Shown piece after piece: positions 1 to 8,541 of a stretch of 64,000 nucleotides of DNA. The notes below the pieces were generated by a model. That model had not been told where the DNA came from, did no database searches, and saw nothing but the letters and a program-made list of their open reading frames with translations. The position numbers were made by a program, and so were the translations under genes. The stretch comes from Verrucomicrobiaceae bacterium (lineage in GTDB: Bacteria > Verrucomicrobiota > Verrucomicrobiia > Verrucomicrobiales > Verrucomicrobiaceae): positions 1,426,001-1,490,000 of the forward strand of contig JABTUN010000002.1 in assembly GCA_015075365.1 (NCBI GenBank), read 5' to 3'. Every line of letters starts with the position of its first letter. The stretch's first letter is position 1.

Positions 1-442
1 CGGTGTTTTTGCGCAGCAGGACAATCACGCCCACGGCCAGCGCGGCCGCGAGGCAGCCATAGCCAAAATAGAACTGCTCCGCGATCTCCCGCTCCGTGTA
101 CATGTGCGGGTCCTCCGGCCACCCGTTGGCCGCCGCGTAGGTCACCCACTTGGGCGGCTCGCCATCCGTGCCGGTGGGCATTCCCTTGGACTTCTGCTCC
201 GCGATCCACTGCTCGAGCGTGCCGGCCTTCTTCGCGGCATCGAAGCCGGCCAGATACTCCGTGTTGAACCACTCTTTCTTCTTCGCGATCCCGACCTGCT
301 TCGGGTAGCCGACGCTGCCGTCGTAAAGAAAATAGGCCCCGAAAAAGGCGAACATGGCCGCCATCATCGCACGACGCTTATAATACCACGGGGTCACGCG
401 GCAGATGATCGTGTCGGCGGAGGGTTCGGGGGCAGGGTCCAT
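1..442 (-). CDS. Hypothetical membrane protein, 3' end beyond window
   Basis: The reading frame opens with ATG at 442 on the minus strand and is still open at position 1, so only the first 147 residues are visible. A first membrane segment lies at about residues 26-42 (MMAAMFAFFGAYFLYDG). A soluble stretch rich in Lys, Glu and Trp follows, then a second membrane segment at about residues 127-144 (GCLAAALAVGVIVLLRK). I do not recognise a characterised family. The topology suggests a small inner-membrane protein with a periplasmic or cytoplasmic loop between the two helices. It is divergent from the zinc peptidase gene, with 145 bp between the starts that must hold both promoters. Confidence 0.7.
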   Translation of the reverse strand, partial: MDPAPEPSADTIICRVTPWYYKRRAMMAAMFAFFGAYFLYDGSVGYPKQVGIAKKKEWFNTEYLAGFDAAKKAGTLEQWIAEQKSKGMPTGTDGEPPKWVTYAAANGWPEDPHMYTEREIAEQFYFGYGCLAAALAVGVIVLLRKNT

Positions 443-587
443 TCAAAGGCATCAAAGCCCGCCGTTCAACGCCACGCAACCCTCGTTTTGTGTGACAAAA
501 ATCACCCGGGTTTGCAACCACCGCGGGCTTTTCAACGAAGAAAAACGCGCTACCAGCTACCCGCGTAAAACCACCCCCAAAAACACC

Positions 588-1280
588 ATGTACATCGACC
601 CGCTTTATCTCGTCATCATGCTGGGCACCACGGCGCTGGCCATGCTGGCCTCGTGGCGCGTGAAGGGCGCCTATGCCCGCTACTCCCAGGTGCCGGCGCG
701 GTCCGGTCTGACCGGCGCCCAGATCGCCCAGCGGATTCTCGACCTCAACAACATCCATGATGTCGAGGTCGTGCCCACTCATGGCTTGTTGAGCGACCAC
801 TACGATCCGACGGACAAGAAGCTCGTGCTCTGCGAAGAGAATTATTATGGCACCAATGTGGCCGCCCTCGGCGTGGCGGCACATGAGGCGGGGCATGCCA
901 TCCAGCACAAGCAGCTCTACGCGCCCTTGCAGTGGCGCATGGCCGCCGTCGGGATCACCACGCTGGCCGGGCAGGCCATTCCCTTCATCGGCTTCGGCCT
1001 CTTCTACATCGCTCCGAAGCTGGCGCTGCCAGCCCTGGCGCTCTGCTTTGGCATCGTGATGCTCTTCCAGCTCATCACGCTGCCGGTGGAGTTTGATGCC
1101 ACGGCGCGTGCCAAGCGCATCCTGGCCCACACGGGCGCCGTGGCCCCGGGTGAGGAGACGGAGTCCATGGGCAAGGTGCTGGACGCCGCCGCGCTGACCT
1201 ATGTGGCCGCGTTCATCAGCTCCCTGGCAACCTTCCTCTACTACGTCATGCACATGCTGGGCGGGCGGCGTGAGGAATGA
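588..1280 (+). CDS. YugP-like membrane zinc metallopeptidase
   Basis: The 230-aa protein belongs to the neutral zinc metallopeptidase 2 family (YugP type). The zinc-binding motif HEAGH is at residues 99-103, in the context AAHEAGHAIQH. An N-terminal membrane helix (about residues 6-24) precedes it, two or three helices follow (about 115-165), and one more lies near the C terminus. The frame is open further upstream, but the ATG at 588 gives the usual family start, just before the first membrane helix, and the upstream extension is not protein-like. The physiological substrate of the family is not established. A strong hairpin terminator follows within 50 bp, so the gene is probably monocistronic. 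Confidence 0.88.
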   Translation: MYIDPLYLVIMLGTTALAMLASWRVKGAYARYSQVPARSGLTGAQIAQRILDLNNIHDVEVVPTHGLLSDHYDPTDKKLVLCEENYYGTNVAALGVAAHEAGHAIQHKQLYAPLQWRMAAVGITTLAGQAIPFIGFGLFYIAPKLALPALALCFGIVMLFQLITLPVEFDATARAKRILAHTGAVAPGEETESMGKVLDAAALTYVAAFISSLATFLYYVMHMLGGRREE

Positions 1281-1321
1281 CCGGCCCCCATCCTGCGCGA
1301 GTGATTAATGCTCGAGAAACG

Positions 1322-1357
1322 AAACACCCGCCATCAGTCGATGGCGGGTGTTTTTTT
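1322..1357. terminator. Strong rho-independent terminator
   Basis: A perfect 14-bp stem (1322-1335 with 1340-1353) encloses a four-base loop and ends in a run of T on the plus strand, so it should terminate the zinc peptidase transcript. The ferritin gene converges from the other side, and the minus-strand reading also ends in a T-rich stretch, so it may serve both genes. Confidence 0.9.
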
Positions 1358-1382
1358 GAATTTCTGCGCGTTTACAAAGGCG

Positions 1383-1910
1383 TCATTCGCCGGCCTTGTC
1401 AGAGGCACCGCCACCGGTGGTCTTGCGCGCTCCAGCCTCACGGTCGAGCACGAGCAGGCTGGCTGGGTCGTTTCCGGCAAGCTTGAGGCGGTCGATCATG
1501 TCCCGCACGCTTTTTTCCTCCTCCATCTGCTCGTTGAGGAACCACAGCAGGAGGTTCTTCGAGGCATGGTCCTTGACCTGCTCCGCCACCTCAAAGAGGT
1601 CGTTGATCTGCTGGGTGACCTTCTGCTCCTGCTTGAGGCTGTGCTCGAAGACGTCGAGCACGTTCTTGAAGTCGGCCTTGGGCTTGGCGATGGGCTGGAG
1701 CTCGACCTTCGCATCGCGGTCCACGAGGTATTGGTAAAACTTGAGCGCATGCATGGTCTCCTCCCGGCTCTGGGTGAACATCCACTGGGCGAACCCGGAG
1801 TAAGGCGTCTGCTCAAACCAGGCCGACATGGCGAGGTAGATGTAGCTGGAGGCCATTTCGTTGTTGATCTGCTCGTTGAAGAGCTTGGTGAGCTTGGGAT
1901 TGAGAGTCAT
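1383..1910 (-). CDS. ftnA: Non-heme ferritin
   Basis: This is a 175-aa bacterial ferritin of the FtnA type, which oxidises Fe2+ and stores it in a 24-subunit shell. The ferroxidase ligands are all present: Glu18 (in NEQINNE), Glu51 and His54 (in REETMHA), Glu95 (in KQEQ), and Gln128 and Glu131 (in NEQMEEE). The length matches the family apart from a slightly longer Gly- and Lys-rich tail (ARKTTGGGASDKAGE). It converges on the zinc peptidase gene and shares its terminator. The divergent MFS gene starts 127 bp away. No heme-ligand Met of a bacterioferritin is evident. Confidence 0.95.
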   Translation of the reverse strand: MTLNPKLTKLFNEQINNEMASSYIYLAMSAWFEQTPYSGFAQWMFTQSREETMHALKFYQYLVDRDAKVELQPIAKPKADFKNVLDVFEHSLKQEQKVTQQINDLFEVAEQVKDHASKNLLLWFLNEQMEEEKSVRDMIDRLKLAGNDPASLLVLDREAGARKTTGGGASDKAGE

Positions 1911-2037
1911 GGGCGTCGAGGGGTGCGGAAATGATCAAACAGCAGCCGGAAATGACGCGCAAGCCGGGATGTTGGATGAAGTGCTTTCCTTCCGGCGATC
2001 TTGGGGCACGATTCGCGCCCCTTTCACCGCCCGCCAC

Positions 2038-3300
2038 ATGTCTTCCGCAGCGCAGCACCATCATCCGCAGCATGTGAGGCGGAATTTCGTGTGCCACTGC
2101 CTGGAAGGCGGTCTCTACATGGGCGGGATCGCCTTTCTACAGCCGGAGACCGTGATGCCAAAGATGGTGGAGTCGCTCAAAGGCAGCCCGCTGATCATCG
2201 CCATCATGCCGGCGGTGCTGGCGGCCACCTTTGCCTTCGCGGGGCTGTTCGTGTCCCCCAAGGTGGAGCGCCTGACGCATTTCAAGCCCTGGGTGCTGGC
2301 CTTCGGCCTGCTGCAGCGGCTGCCCTATCTGGCGGCAGGACTGGTGCTATGGCATGCGGAGCATCTGGAGGGCTGGCTACTGCCAGTGGTGGTGCTGACG
2401 CCGGTGCTTTCCGGCCTGGTGGGCGGGATTGGCGTGGTGGCGTGGATGGAGATGGTCACCCGCATGGTCCCGGAGCGCATCCGCGCGGCGGGCTGGGCGG
2501 CGCGCTACATCATGCAGGCCTGCATCGGCATGGGCGCAGGCGCGGTGATCCACCAAGTGCTGACCCATCTGCCCGGGCATCGCGGGTATGCCGTGCTGCA
2601 TTTGATCGCCTTCGGCTTTCTGTTCTTTTCGTGGCTTTCCCAACTGCCCATGAAGGAAGCGGAGAACCCGGTGCACGGCCCGCGCCATGATCCCCTGCCC
2701 TACTGGGACTATCTGCGCGGCCTGCCGCGCCTGCTGATGGAGCGCCCAGTGCTGCTGCGACTGATCGCCGCGCGCTTCACCGGCATGGGCTACCTGATGC
2801 TGGTGTCCTTTCTCACCCTGCATGCGCTGCACACCACCGGACGGCTGGAAGCGGACGTGGGGCACCTCGTCTCCCTGCAAAACGTGGGCACGATCCTGGG
2901 CAGCACGCTGGCGGCATGGCTGGGCTATCACAGTGGCGGCCGCGTGCTGCTGATCGCGGCGCGCGTCATCTGCATCGCGGTCTGCGTGTGGTCGTGCATG
3001 ACGGACTCCTTTGCGGGCTTCATGGCGGTTTATTTCGTGTTCGGTTTCGGCCTGTTTCTCGATCGTGTGGGTGATCTGACGCTGACCGCCGAGCTTTGCC
3101 CGCCGGAGCGGCGCTCCACCTACCAGGCCATGCTGGGCTTCTGCAATGTGTGGAGCCTGCTGCTGGCCACCGGGCTCGGCGGTGTCGTTTTTCGTCAAAC
3201 GCAGTCCTTTCCGCTCGTCGCCACGCTGGCCGGCGGTTTCGCGCTGGTGTCCATCCTCATCCTCCTGCGCATCCCGGAACCGCGTCAGAGCGGACGTTGA
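2038..3300 (+). CDS. MFS transporter
   Basis: This is a 420-aa polytopic inner-membrane protein with about 12 hydrophobic segments, the size and pattern of a major facilitator superfamily permease. Typical loop charge patterns are seen between helices (for example PKVERLTHF after the second and PPERRSTYQ in the second half). The substrate cannot be read from the sequence. The frame extends upstream, but the ATG at 2038 gives a short His-rich cytoplasmic N terminus followed by the first helices, and it avoids overlapping the divergent ferritin gene. The next gene on the same strand begins about 50 bp downstream, so the three genes to 4799 could be cotranscribed. Confidence 0.82.
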   Translation: MSSAAQHHHPQHVRRNFVCHCLEGGLYMGGIAFLQPETVMPKMVESLKGSPLIIAIMPAVLAATFAFAGLFVSPKVERLTHFKPWVLAFGLLQRLPYLAAGLVLWHAEHLEGWLLPVVVLTPVLSGLVGGIGVVAWMEMVTRMVPERIRAAGWAARYIMQACIGMGAGAVIHQVLTHLPGHRGYAVLHLIAFGFLFFSWLSQLPMKEAENPVHGPRHDPLPYWDYLRGLPRLLMERPVLLRLIAARFTGMGYLMLVSFLTLHALHTTGRLEADVGHLVSLQNVGTILGSTLAAWLGYHSGGRVLLIAARVICIAVCVWSCMTDSFAGFMAVYFVFGFGLFLDRVGDLTLTAELCPPERRSTYQAMLGFCNVWSLLLATGLGGVVFRQTQSFPLVATLAGGFALVSILILLRIPEPRQSGR

Positions 3301-3348
3301 GGGCCGAAATCATTGCGGAGGCAGACGAATGCGCTTTCTTCACCGCGC

Positions 3349-3903
3349 ATGCCCGGCCTACCGCCCTCATCACGCCGCCTGCTCATCCTCGCCTTCGGCT
3401 GCACCCATCTGTTGTATCTCGCGATCTGCGTGATGCCGGTGGACTGGCGCGCCCAGGGGCTGCTGGGCTCGTTCACCGGTGCCTGGCAGGCGCTGACCTT
3501 CTCCTCGCAGCGGTGGAACATGTTTTCGACCATTCCCACCCTCCACGCGGTCGAGGCGCATCTGCTGGTGACCCCGCCCGGCCAGCCCGCACGACGGGAA
3601 GGCATGCTTCTGCCTGATTTGAATCCCTGGCCGGTTCCGGAAAACGAACGCGTCTATGTCTGGACCGCCGCCGTGCTGCTGAGTGATGACCGCGCGGACC
3701 AGCGTGAGCCCTACATGCGCCGCGCCGCCGCACGCCTGCTGGCCAAGGGCCACTCTCGGGACTCGACCATGACACTGGTGCTGAACACGGAGCACACACG
3801 CAGCCTCAAGGGCGTGCGCGCGCTGCGGGAGATCTCCGTGCCCAAACAAACCGCCATGGGCCCCTTCCGGCTCGGCGACCTCGCCCTGCCTGCCGCCCGA
3901 TGA
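3349..3903 (+). CDS. HTTM-partner protein, DUF5819-like
   Basis: This is a 184-aa protein with one N-terminal membrane segment (LILAFGCTHLLYLAICV) and a soluble remainder. The stretch SSQRWNMFSTIPT just after it resembles the W-x-[ML]-F-x-x-x-P signature seen in DUF5819-type proteins, which are commonly encoded next to HTTM-domain proteins; this link is inference from memory of the pattern. Its stop codon overlaps the HTTM start as ATGA at 3900-3903, indicating translational coupling. The ATG at 3349 is preferred over the upstream TTG because it puts the membrane segment close to the N terminus. Confidence 0.65.
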   Translation: MPGLPPSSRRLLILAFGCTHLLYLAICVMPVDWRAQGLLGSFTGAWQALTFSSQRWNMFSTIPTLHAVEAHLLVTPPGQPARREGMLLPDLNPWPVPENERVYVWTAAVLLSDDRADQREPYMRRAAARLLAKGHSRDSTMTLVLNTEHTRSLKGVRALREISVPKQTAMGPFRLGDLALPAAR

Positions 3904-4799
3904 GCCGTTTCACCCGAATGCTGCGTGATCTGCCCGCCCGGTTGTTCCTGGCGGAGGCTGATCCGCGCGTGTACAGCGCGGTGCGCATCGTGTTCAGCGC
4001 CGTGGCGCTCATCAATTTGATCGTCCTCTGGCCGCAGCGGGAGATGTGGCTCACCGATGGCGGAATGATCGACCAGGCGGCGCTGAGACCGGTCCATGTG
4101 ACGCCCTACCTCACGCTGTTCTCCATGTTCACGGAGAGTCTGGGCGTCTCGCTCTACATGATCTTTTCCGCTATCGCCCTCGTGTGCCTGATGCTCGGCA
4201 TCGCGCCGCGCTGGGCCGCGGTGGCGGTGTTTGTCTGGCACGTGTCCTACGCCACGCGCGGGGCCATCGCGCTCACCGGCTGGGATCCCGCGCTGCGCTC
4301 CGTTTCATTTTTGCTGATGCTCTCCCCGCTGCCCGCGGTGTGGTCGCCGGGCGGGAAAAGGCAGCCTCCGGAGGCGCTCCGCGCGCCCTGCCTGAACTAC
4401 GGCCTCACCCTGATCCGCGTGCAACTGCTGGTGCTCTACTGGCAGGCCGTGCTGGACCGCCTGGACAGCGAGTTCTGGATGAACGGCGAGTTCATGACCT
4501 ATTACCTCCTCTCCCACAACGCGCGCTGGCCCGGCCTGTGGGTGATGCAGTGGGAATGGGCCGCCACGCTGTTGACCTGGGGCGTGCAGGTCTTTGAGCT
4601 GGTGCTGCCGCTGCTGCTGTTCTCCCGGAGATGGCATCTGCCGGCCATCGTGCTCGGAACCGCCTTCCATGCAGGCATTTACCTGCTCAGCCACAACCTC
4701 CTGCTCTTCCTGCTCGCCATGCTGGTGTTCTACACCGCCTTTTTGCGCGGCGAGGACCTGGACCGCGCGCAGGCCTGGCTGAAACAGCGCCACCAGTGA
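3900..4799 (+). CDS. HTTM domain membrane protein
   Basis: This 299-aa multi-pass protein matches the HTTM (horizontally transferred transmembrane) domain family, distantly related to vitamin K-dependent gamma-carboxylase. The characteristic opening is present (LAEADPRVYSAVRIVFSAVA), followed by WLTDGG, the RW-containing loop after helix 3, and a late segment with FWMNGEF and WG.Q.FEL. About six to eight membrane helices are visible. The Lys and His residues of true carboxylases are not clearly present, so an enzymatic role should not be assumed. It is coupled to the preceding gene by a 4-bp overlap. Confidence 0.85.
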   Translation: MSRFTRMLRDLPARLFLAEADPRVYSAVRIVFSAVALINLIVLWPQREMWLTDGGMIDQAALRPVHVTPYLTLFSMFTESLGVSLYMIFSAIALVCLMLGIAPRWAAVAVFVWHVSYATRGAIALTGWDPALRSVSFLLMLSPLPAVWSPGGKRQPPEALRAPCLNYGLTLIRVQLLVLYWQAVLDRLDSEFWMNGEFMTYYLLSHNARWPGLWVMQWEWAATLLTWGVQVFELVLPLLLFSRRWHLPAIVLGTAFHAGIYLLSHNLLLFLLAMLVFYTAFLRGEDLDRAQAWLKQRHQ

Positions 4800-5109
4800 C
4801 GGCCGCAGGTCCCGCGCGAGAAAAAACTCTTGCCAGACAGCCGTGCCTCCCGCACAGTCACCCTCGTTCCAGGTTCTCTCAATCTGGTGAACACATGGTG
4901 ATGTCCCGGCAGGCCTGCCGATGTTTCCCCAGCCCTCGTGCTGATGAAACGCGTCCACGTACTCGTTGCGCGGCCGTCATTCCTCCGGAGCACACCGCGG
5001 CGATGCCGCTTTCCCCCCGTTCCCCTGACATTTCCCCATCAACCCACGCCCGGAAGGCCGCCGTCACGGCCGCTCCGCAGGCTGTATTCAACCGAAATCG
5101 CTCCCCCAC
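4800..5109. other. Intergenic region, no gene seen
   Basis: This 310-bp gap lies before yebC. It holds a 14-bp perfect palindrome at 4907-4920 (CGGCAGGCCTGCCG), a possible operator or restriction-type site, but no convincing terminator, RNA gene or reading frame with coding character. The yebC promoter should lie in its second half. Confidence 0.4.
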
Positions 5110-5859
5110 ATGGCAGGCCACAACAAATGGTCCAAGATCAAGCGAACCAAGGCCGTCATCGACGCCAAACGCGGCAATGCCTTCTCCAAGCTGGCCAAGG
5201 AAATCACCCTGGCCGCCAAGGCCGGTGGTGGCAGCCCTGACATGAACGCCCGCCTGCGCAGCGCCATCGCCGCCGCCAAGGCCGCCAACGTCCCCAATGA
5301 CAACATCGACCGCGCCATCAAAAAAGGCACCGGGGAGCTCGCCAGCGCCGCCCTCGAAGAAATCCTCTATGAGGCCTACGGCCCCGGCGGCGTGGCCATG
5401 ATGATCGAAATCGTCACGGACAACCGCAACCGCAGCGCCAACGACGTGCGCACCCTCCTCTCCAAAAACAACGGCACCTTTGCCGATGCCGGCAGCGTGG
5501 CCTACATGTTCCAGCGCCGCGGTGAAATCCGCCTCGACAAGGCCGCCGCCACTGAGGACCAGCTCATGGAGACCGCCCTCGATGCCGGCGCGGACGACAT
5601 CGTGGACGATGGCGACGACTGGGTCGTTTACACCCCCACCGACAAGCTCTTCCAGGTCGCCAACCAGCTCCGGGACCAAGGCATCGCCTCCCGCGGGCAG
5701 AAGCTCATCTACCAGCCGCAGACCACCGTCACCATCAGTGATCCGGCCACCGCGAAGTCCCTCATCAAGCTCCACGACCTCCTCGACGACTACGACGACA
5801 CACAAAACGTCCACGCCAACTTCGAAATCGACGACGCCATCGCCGACCAGCTCGATTAA
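5110..5859 (+). CDS. yebC: YebC/PmpR family protein
   Basis: This is a 249-aa full-length member of the YebC/TACO1 family, recognised at once from its N terminus (MAGHNKWSKIKRTKAVID), the NVP.DNIDRAIKKGTGE block and the YGPGGVA block. Family members have been described as transcriptional regulators and more recently as translation factors that relieve ribosome stalling at difficult proline-rich sequences. The latter would fit a genome that encodes proline-rich proteins such as the gspJ tail and the 739-aa secreted protein. rho follows after 19 bp and is probably cotranscribed. Confidence 0.95.
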   Translation: MAGHNKWSKIKRTKAVIDAKRGNAFSKLAKEITLAAKAGGGSPDMNARLRSAIAAAKAANVPNDNIDRAIKKGTGELASAALEEILYEAYGPGGVAMMIEIVTDNRNRSANDVRTLLSKNNGTFADAGSVAYMFQRRGEIRLDKAAATEDQLMETALDAGADDIVDDGDDWVVYTPTDKLFQVANQLRDQGIASRGQKLIYQPQTTVTISDPATAKSLIKLHDLLDDYDDTQNVHANFEIDDAIADQLD

Positions 5860-5878
5860 CCCTTTTTTCCCGACCATC

Positions 5879-7516
5879 ATGCCTGACGAAGATCTTCCTG
5901 CCGACGAGGCCGCCGCAACCAAGCCCAAGCGCAAGCCCGCCGCCAAAAAGGCTGCTGTGAAAAAGCCTGCCGCCAAAAAAGCCGCCGCGACCGCCAAGAA
6001 GCCCGCCGCCAAAAAAGCCGCCGCCAAGCGCAAAACCAAGGCTGAGGCCGCCGCGGAAGTCACGCCGGAGCTTCCTCTCCAAGAAGCGCCCCCGCCCGCC
6101 TCCGTCCCGGCAGCCAGTCCAGAGCCACCAGCCCCCGTCGAGGCACCCGCGCCCGCTCCTGTGCCGGCTCCTCAGGAGCCCGGAGCCCAGAATCCGGAAT
6201 CCAGGCAGCAGCAGCCGCAATCATCCCACGAACGCCGCAAATCCAAGTTTGAGCGTTGGAAGGAAAAACAACGCCAGCGCGCCCTCGAACGCCAGCAGGC
6301 CCGCCTGGCCGCGCAAAACGGCGGCCAGCCGCCCCCCTCCAACGGGAATGGTGGCGAGGGCAGCGGCGCGCCCGCCCCTGAGCCTGCGCGCGAGGTGCCG
6401 ATGGGGCCGCCGGAGCCCGCCTGCGGCCTTCTGGAGCTCTCGCCGAAGGGCTACGGCTTCCTCCGCCGCCGCGAGCTCTCCTTTGCCCAGCATCCCCAGG
6501 ACGCCTTTGTCAGCCATGAGCTGATCAAGCAGTACGGCCTGCGCGAAGGCATGGAAATCAAGGGCGTGCAGCGCAAAGGCAGCCGCGGCCCGCAGGTCAC
6601 GGAGATCACGGAGGTCAACAACCGCGCCCCGGAGGCCATGCGCGACCTCCCGCTCTTTGAGGAGCTCAAGGCCATCAATCCCAACAAGCGCTACCAGCTT
6701 GAAACCGTGAAGGACCGCCTCACCACGCGCGTGATCGACATGTTCACGCCCGTCGGCCGCGGCCAGCGCGGCCTCATCGTGGCCCCGCCGCGCTCCGGCA
6801 AGACCACCATCCTCCAGCACATCGCCGAGGCCGTCGCCGTCAATCATCCCGGCGTCCACCTCATGGTCCTGCTCGTGGATGAGCGCCCGGAGGAGGTCAC
6901 CGAGTTCAAGCGCGTGCTGCCCGGCGCGGAAATCTTCGCCAGCAGCAACGACCAGGACGTCAAGAGCCACACCCGCATCGCCATCTTCGCCATCGAGCGC
7001 GCGAAGCGCCTCGTCGAATGCGGGGAGCACGTCTTCATCCTCATGGATTCCATCACGCGCATGGCCCGCGCCTTCAACAGCAGCCACAAGAGCGGCGGCA
7101 TCATGAGCGGCGGCGTCGGCGTCGGCGCCCTGGAGGTCCCGCGCCGCCTTTTCGCCGCCGCGCGCAACACCCGCACCGCCGGCAGCCTCACCATCCTGGC
7201 CACCGCCCTCATCGAGACCGGCAGCAAGGCGGACGAGCTCATCTTCCTCGAATTCAAAGGCACCGGAAACATGGAGCTCGTGCTCGACCGCAAGATCGCC
7301 GAGCAGTTCTACTACCCGGCCGTCAACATCTTCAAGTCCGGCACGCGCCGGGAGGAGCTGCTCCTGCAGCCCTTCCAGCTCGACAAGATCCACATGCTGC
7401 GCCGCGGCCTGGCCGGTGGAAAGCCTATCGACGCCATCCAGCGCGTGCTCACCCTGCTGGAGCGCTATCCAAGCAACGCCCAGATGCTCGTCGATCTGCC
7501 CGGCAAAGCGGCCTGA
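5879..7516 (+). CDS. rho: Transcription termination factor Rho
   Basis: This is a 545-aa Rho helicase. The C-terminal two thirds carries the RNA-binding cold-shock-like domain (from about residue 175, GLLELSPKGYGFLRR), then the ATPase core with Walker A (APPRSGKTTIL), Walker B (LMVLLVDERPEE), the Q-loop region (SGGIMSGGVGVGAL) and the R-loop block (FKGTGNMEL). The first ~175 residues are an extension made of Ala-Lys repeats, then a Pro-Ala-rich segment and an Arg/Gln-rich basic patch. Such extensions are common in Rho of high-GC bacteria and may add RNA affinity. A period-7 DNA array (6175-6209) codes for part of it. ATG 5879 is chosen because the frame upstream lies inside yebC. Confidence 0.95.
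   Translation: MPDEDLPADEAAATKPKRKPAAKKAAVKKPAAKKAAATAKKPAAKKAAAKRKTKAEAAAEVTPELPLQEAPPPASVPAASPEPPAPVEAPAPAPVPAPQEPGAQNPESRQQQPQSSHERRKSKFERWKEKQRQRALERQQARLAAQNGGQPPPSNGNGGEGSGAPAPEPAREVPMGPPEPACGLLELSPKGYGFLRRRELSFAQHPQDAFVSHELIKQYGLREGMEIKGVQRKGSRGPQVTEITEVNNRAPEAMRDLPLFEELKAINPNKRYQLETVKDRLTTRVIDMFTPVGRGQRGLIVAPPRSGKTTILQHIAEAVAVNHPGVHLMVLLVDERPEEVTEFKRVLPGAEIFASSNDQDVKSHTRIAIFAIERAKRLVECGEHVFILMDSITRMARAFNSSHKSGGIMSGGVGVGALEVPRRLFAAARNTRTAGSLTILATALIETGSKADELIFLEFKGTGNMELVLDRKIAEQFYYPAVNIFKSGTRREELLLQPFQLDKIHMLRRGLAGGKPIDAIQRVLTLLERYPSNAQMLVDLPGKAA
6175..6209 (+). repeat. Period-7 array inside rho
   Basis: Five consecutive 7-base units run in register: GGAGCCC, GGAGCCC, AGAATCC, GGAATCC, AGGCAGC. 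The array is in frame and encodes part of the low-complexity N-terminal extension of Rho. It is the same kind of array found at many gene borders in this window. Confidence 0.7.
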
Positions 7517-7532
7517 TGCAGCCTGCGCCGGC

Positions 7533-8141
7533 TCACATCACCCTCGGCTCCGCCACCCGTCCCAGCAGCAGCTCGCTCGTCATCCGGCCGAAATTCGGCT
7601 GCTGGCACCTCGGATCGCCGCGCGTGCCGATCTCCCATTCCAGGCGCAGGTATTCCGCGATCACATTCGCCAGGCTGAGGTGGAAAAAATGCCCCACCGC
7701 CGCCCAAACCGTCGCCAGATGACCTTCCGCGGCCCCCAGGGCGATTTGATCGCGAAAATGCCCCAAAATGCCCTGGTAGCGCGCATGCCGGGTCGATTTC
7801 AGCAGCAGCGCGCCCGCCCGGATGCTCCGCGCACGGTCCTCCGCGCCCAGCCGCGCGCCCAGCTCCGCGTCCGCCGCACGCAGCGCCTCCAGATCGTTCG
7901 CATGCGCGGCGGACCATGCTTTTTCCAGCGCCGGGCCCACCGCCGCGCGAAACGCGCCCTCCGCATAACCGGTCCAGCCGCCGCCGTTCATCATCAGGTG
8001 CTCCGTGCGCGCCCGCACGCTGCCCAGCAGCCAGTGGACCCAGTCCAGCCCGCGCGCCCACTCCTCCACGATCTCGTGATCCCGCCGCCGGTCCTCCGGC
8101 GCGGGCAAAACAGTGAGTGTCGTCAGCAAATGCAGCTTCAT
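7533..8141 (-). CDS. Hypothetical helical protein
   Basis: This is a 202-aa soluble protein without signal peptide or membrane segment, rich in Ala, Leu, Arg and Trp, and predicted by eye to be all-helical. The start at 8141 (MKLHLLTTLTVLP) is preferred because the longer frame would run into the divergent YkgJ-type gene. One block (ADAELGARLGAEDRARSIR with the following GALLL) recalls the middle of urease accessory UreF proteins, but the N-terminal UreF signature is missing and there are no urease genes nearby, so I give no function. It converges with rho, 16 bp apart. Confidence 0.65.
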   Translation of the reverse strand: MKLHLLTTLTVLPAPEDRRRDHEIVEEWARGLDWVHWLLGSVRARTEHLMMNGGGWTGYAEGAFRAAVGPALEKAWSAAHANDLEALRAADAELGARLGAEDRARSIRAGALLLKSTRHARYQGILGHFRDQIALGAAEGHLATVWAAVGHFFHLSLANVIAEYLRLEWEIGTRGDPRCQQPNFGRMTSELLLGRVAEPRVM

Positions 8142-8170
8142 TTCCGCCGCACCTTGGGCAATCTGGGCTG

Positions 8171-8506
8171 GTGAGCAAAGAAACTTCCACGCCACGCTAT
8201 CTCTGCCAGCGCTGCGGCAACTGCTGCCGCTGGCCCGGGGACGTGCGCATCACCGACGCGGAGGTTTCCCGCATCGCCGCCTTCCTCGGCATGACGGAGG
8301 AGGCCTTCACCGCCGGTTGCACGCGCCTCAATGCCAACCGCACCGGCCTCAGCATCATCGACAAGCCCAACGGCGAGTGCCTTTTCCTCGAAGGAGTCAA
8401 CGTGTGCCGCATCCAGCCCGTGAAACCCGCGCAGTGCTCCGGCTTCCCCAACGAATGGCGCTTCCCGGGCTGGAGAGATGTTTGCGAAGCCGTCGAGACG
8501 GGGTAA
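8171..8506 (+). CDS. YkgJ family cysteine-cluster protein
   Basis: This is a 111-aa protein with the cysteine cluster LCQRCGNCCRWPG near its N terminus, a later Cys pair in GECLFLE and NVCRIQP, and KPAQCSGFP. This is the CxxCxxCC Zn- or Fe-chelating family (YkgJ). The function of the family is unknown; metal binding is the usual proposal. The GTG at 8171 is favoured because it places the cluster about 12 residues from the N terminus, as in relatives, and it leaves 29 bp to the divergent neighbour. thrH follows after a 35-bp gap that is mostly a period-7 array. Confidence 0.8.
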   Translation: MSKETSTPRYLCQRCGNCCRWPGDVRITDAEVSRIAAFLGMTEEAFTAGCTRLNANRTGLSIIDKPNGECLFLEGVNVCRIQPVKPAQCSGFPNEWRFPGWRDVCEAVETG

Positions 8507-8534
8507 ACGAACGTTCAACATTGAACTTGGAACT
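8507..8534 (+). repeat. Period-7 array between ykgJ-like gene and thrH
   Basis: Four 7-base units in register fill almost the whole gap: ACGAACG, TTCAACA, TTGAACT, TGGAACT. The array begins at the stop codon of the upstream gene and ends 7 bp before the thrH start, so it replaces the usual ribosome-binding region. Confidence 0.7.
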
Positions 8535-8541
8535 CCCCTGA

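Noticed and set aside
4879..6063. A 394-codon minus-strand frame opposite yebC and the start of rho
   Set aside because: It is low-complexity antisense sequence, and both plus-strand genes are certain.
7533..8141. Assignment as urease accessory protein UreF
   Set aside because: Only one helical block recalls UreF; the N-terminal signature and any urease genes are absent.
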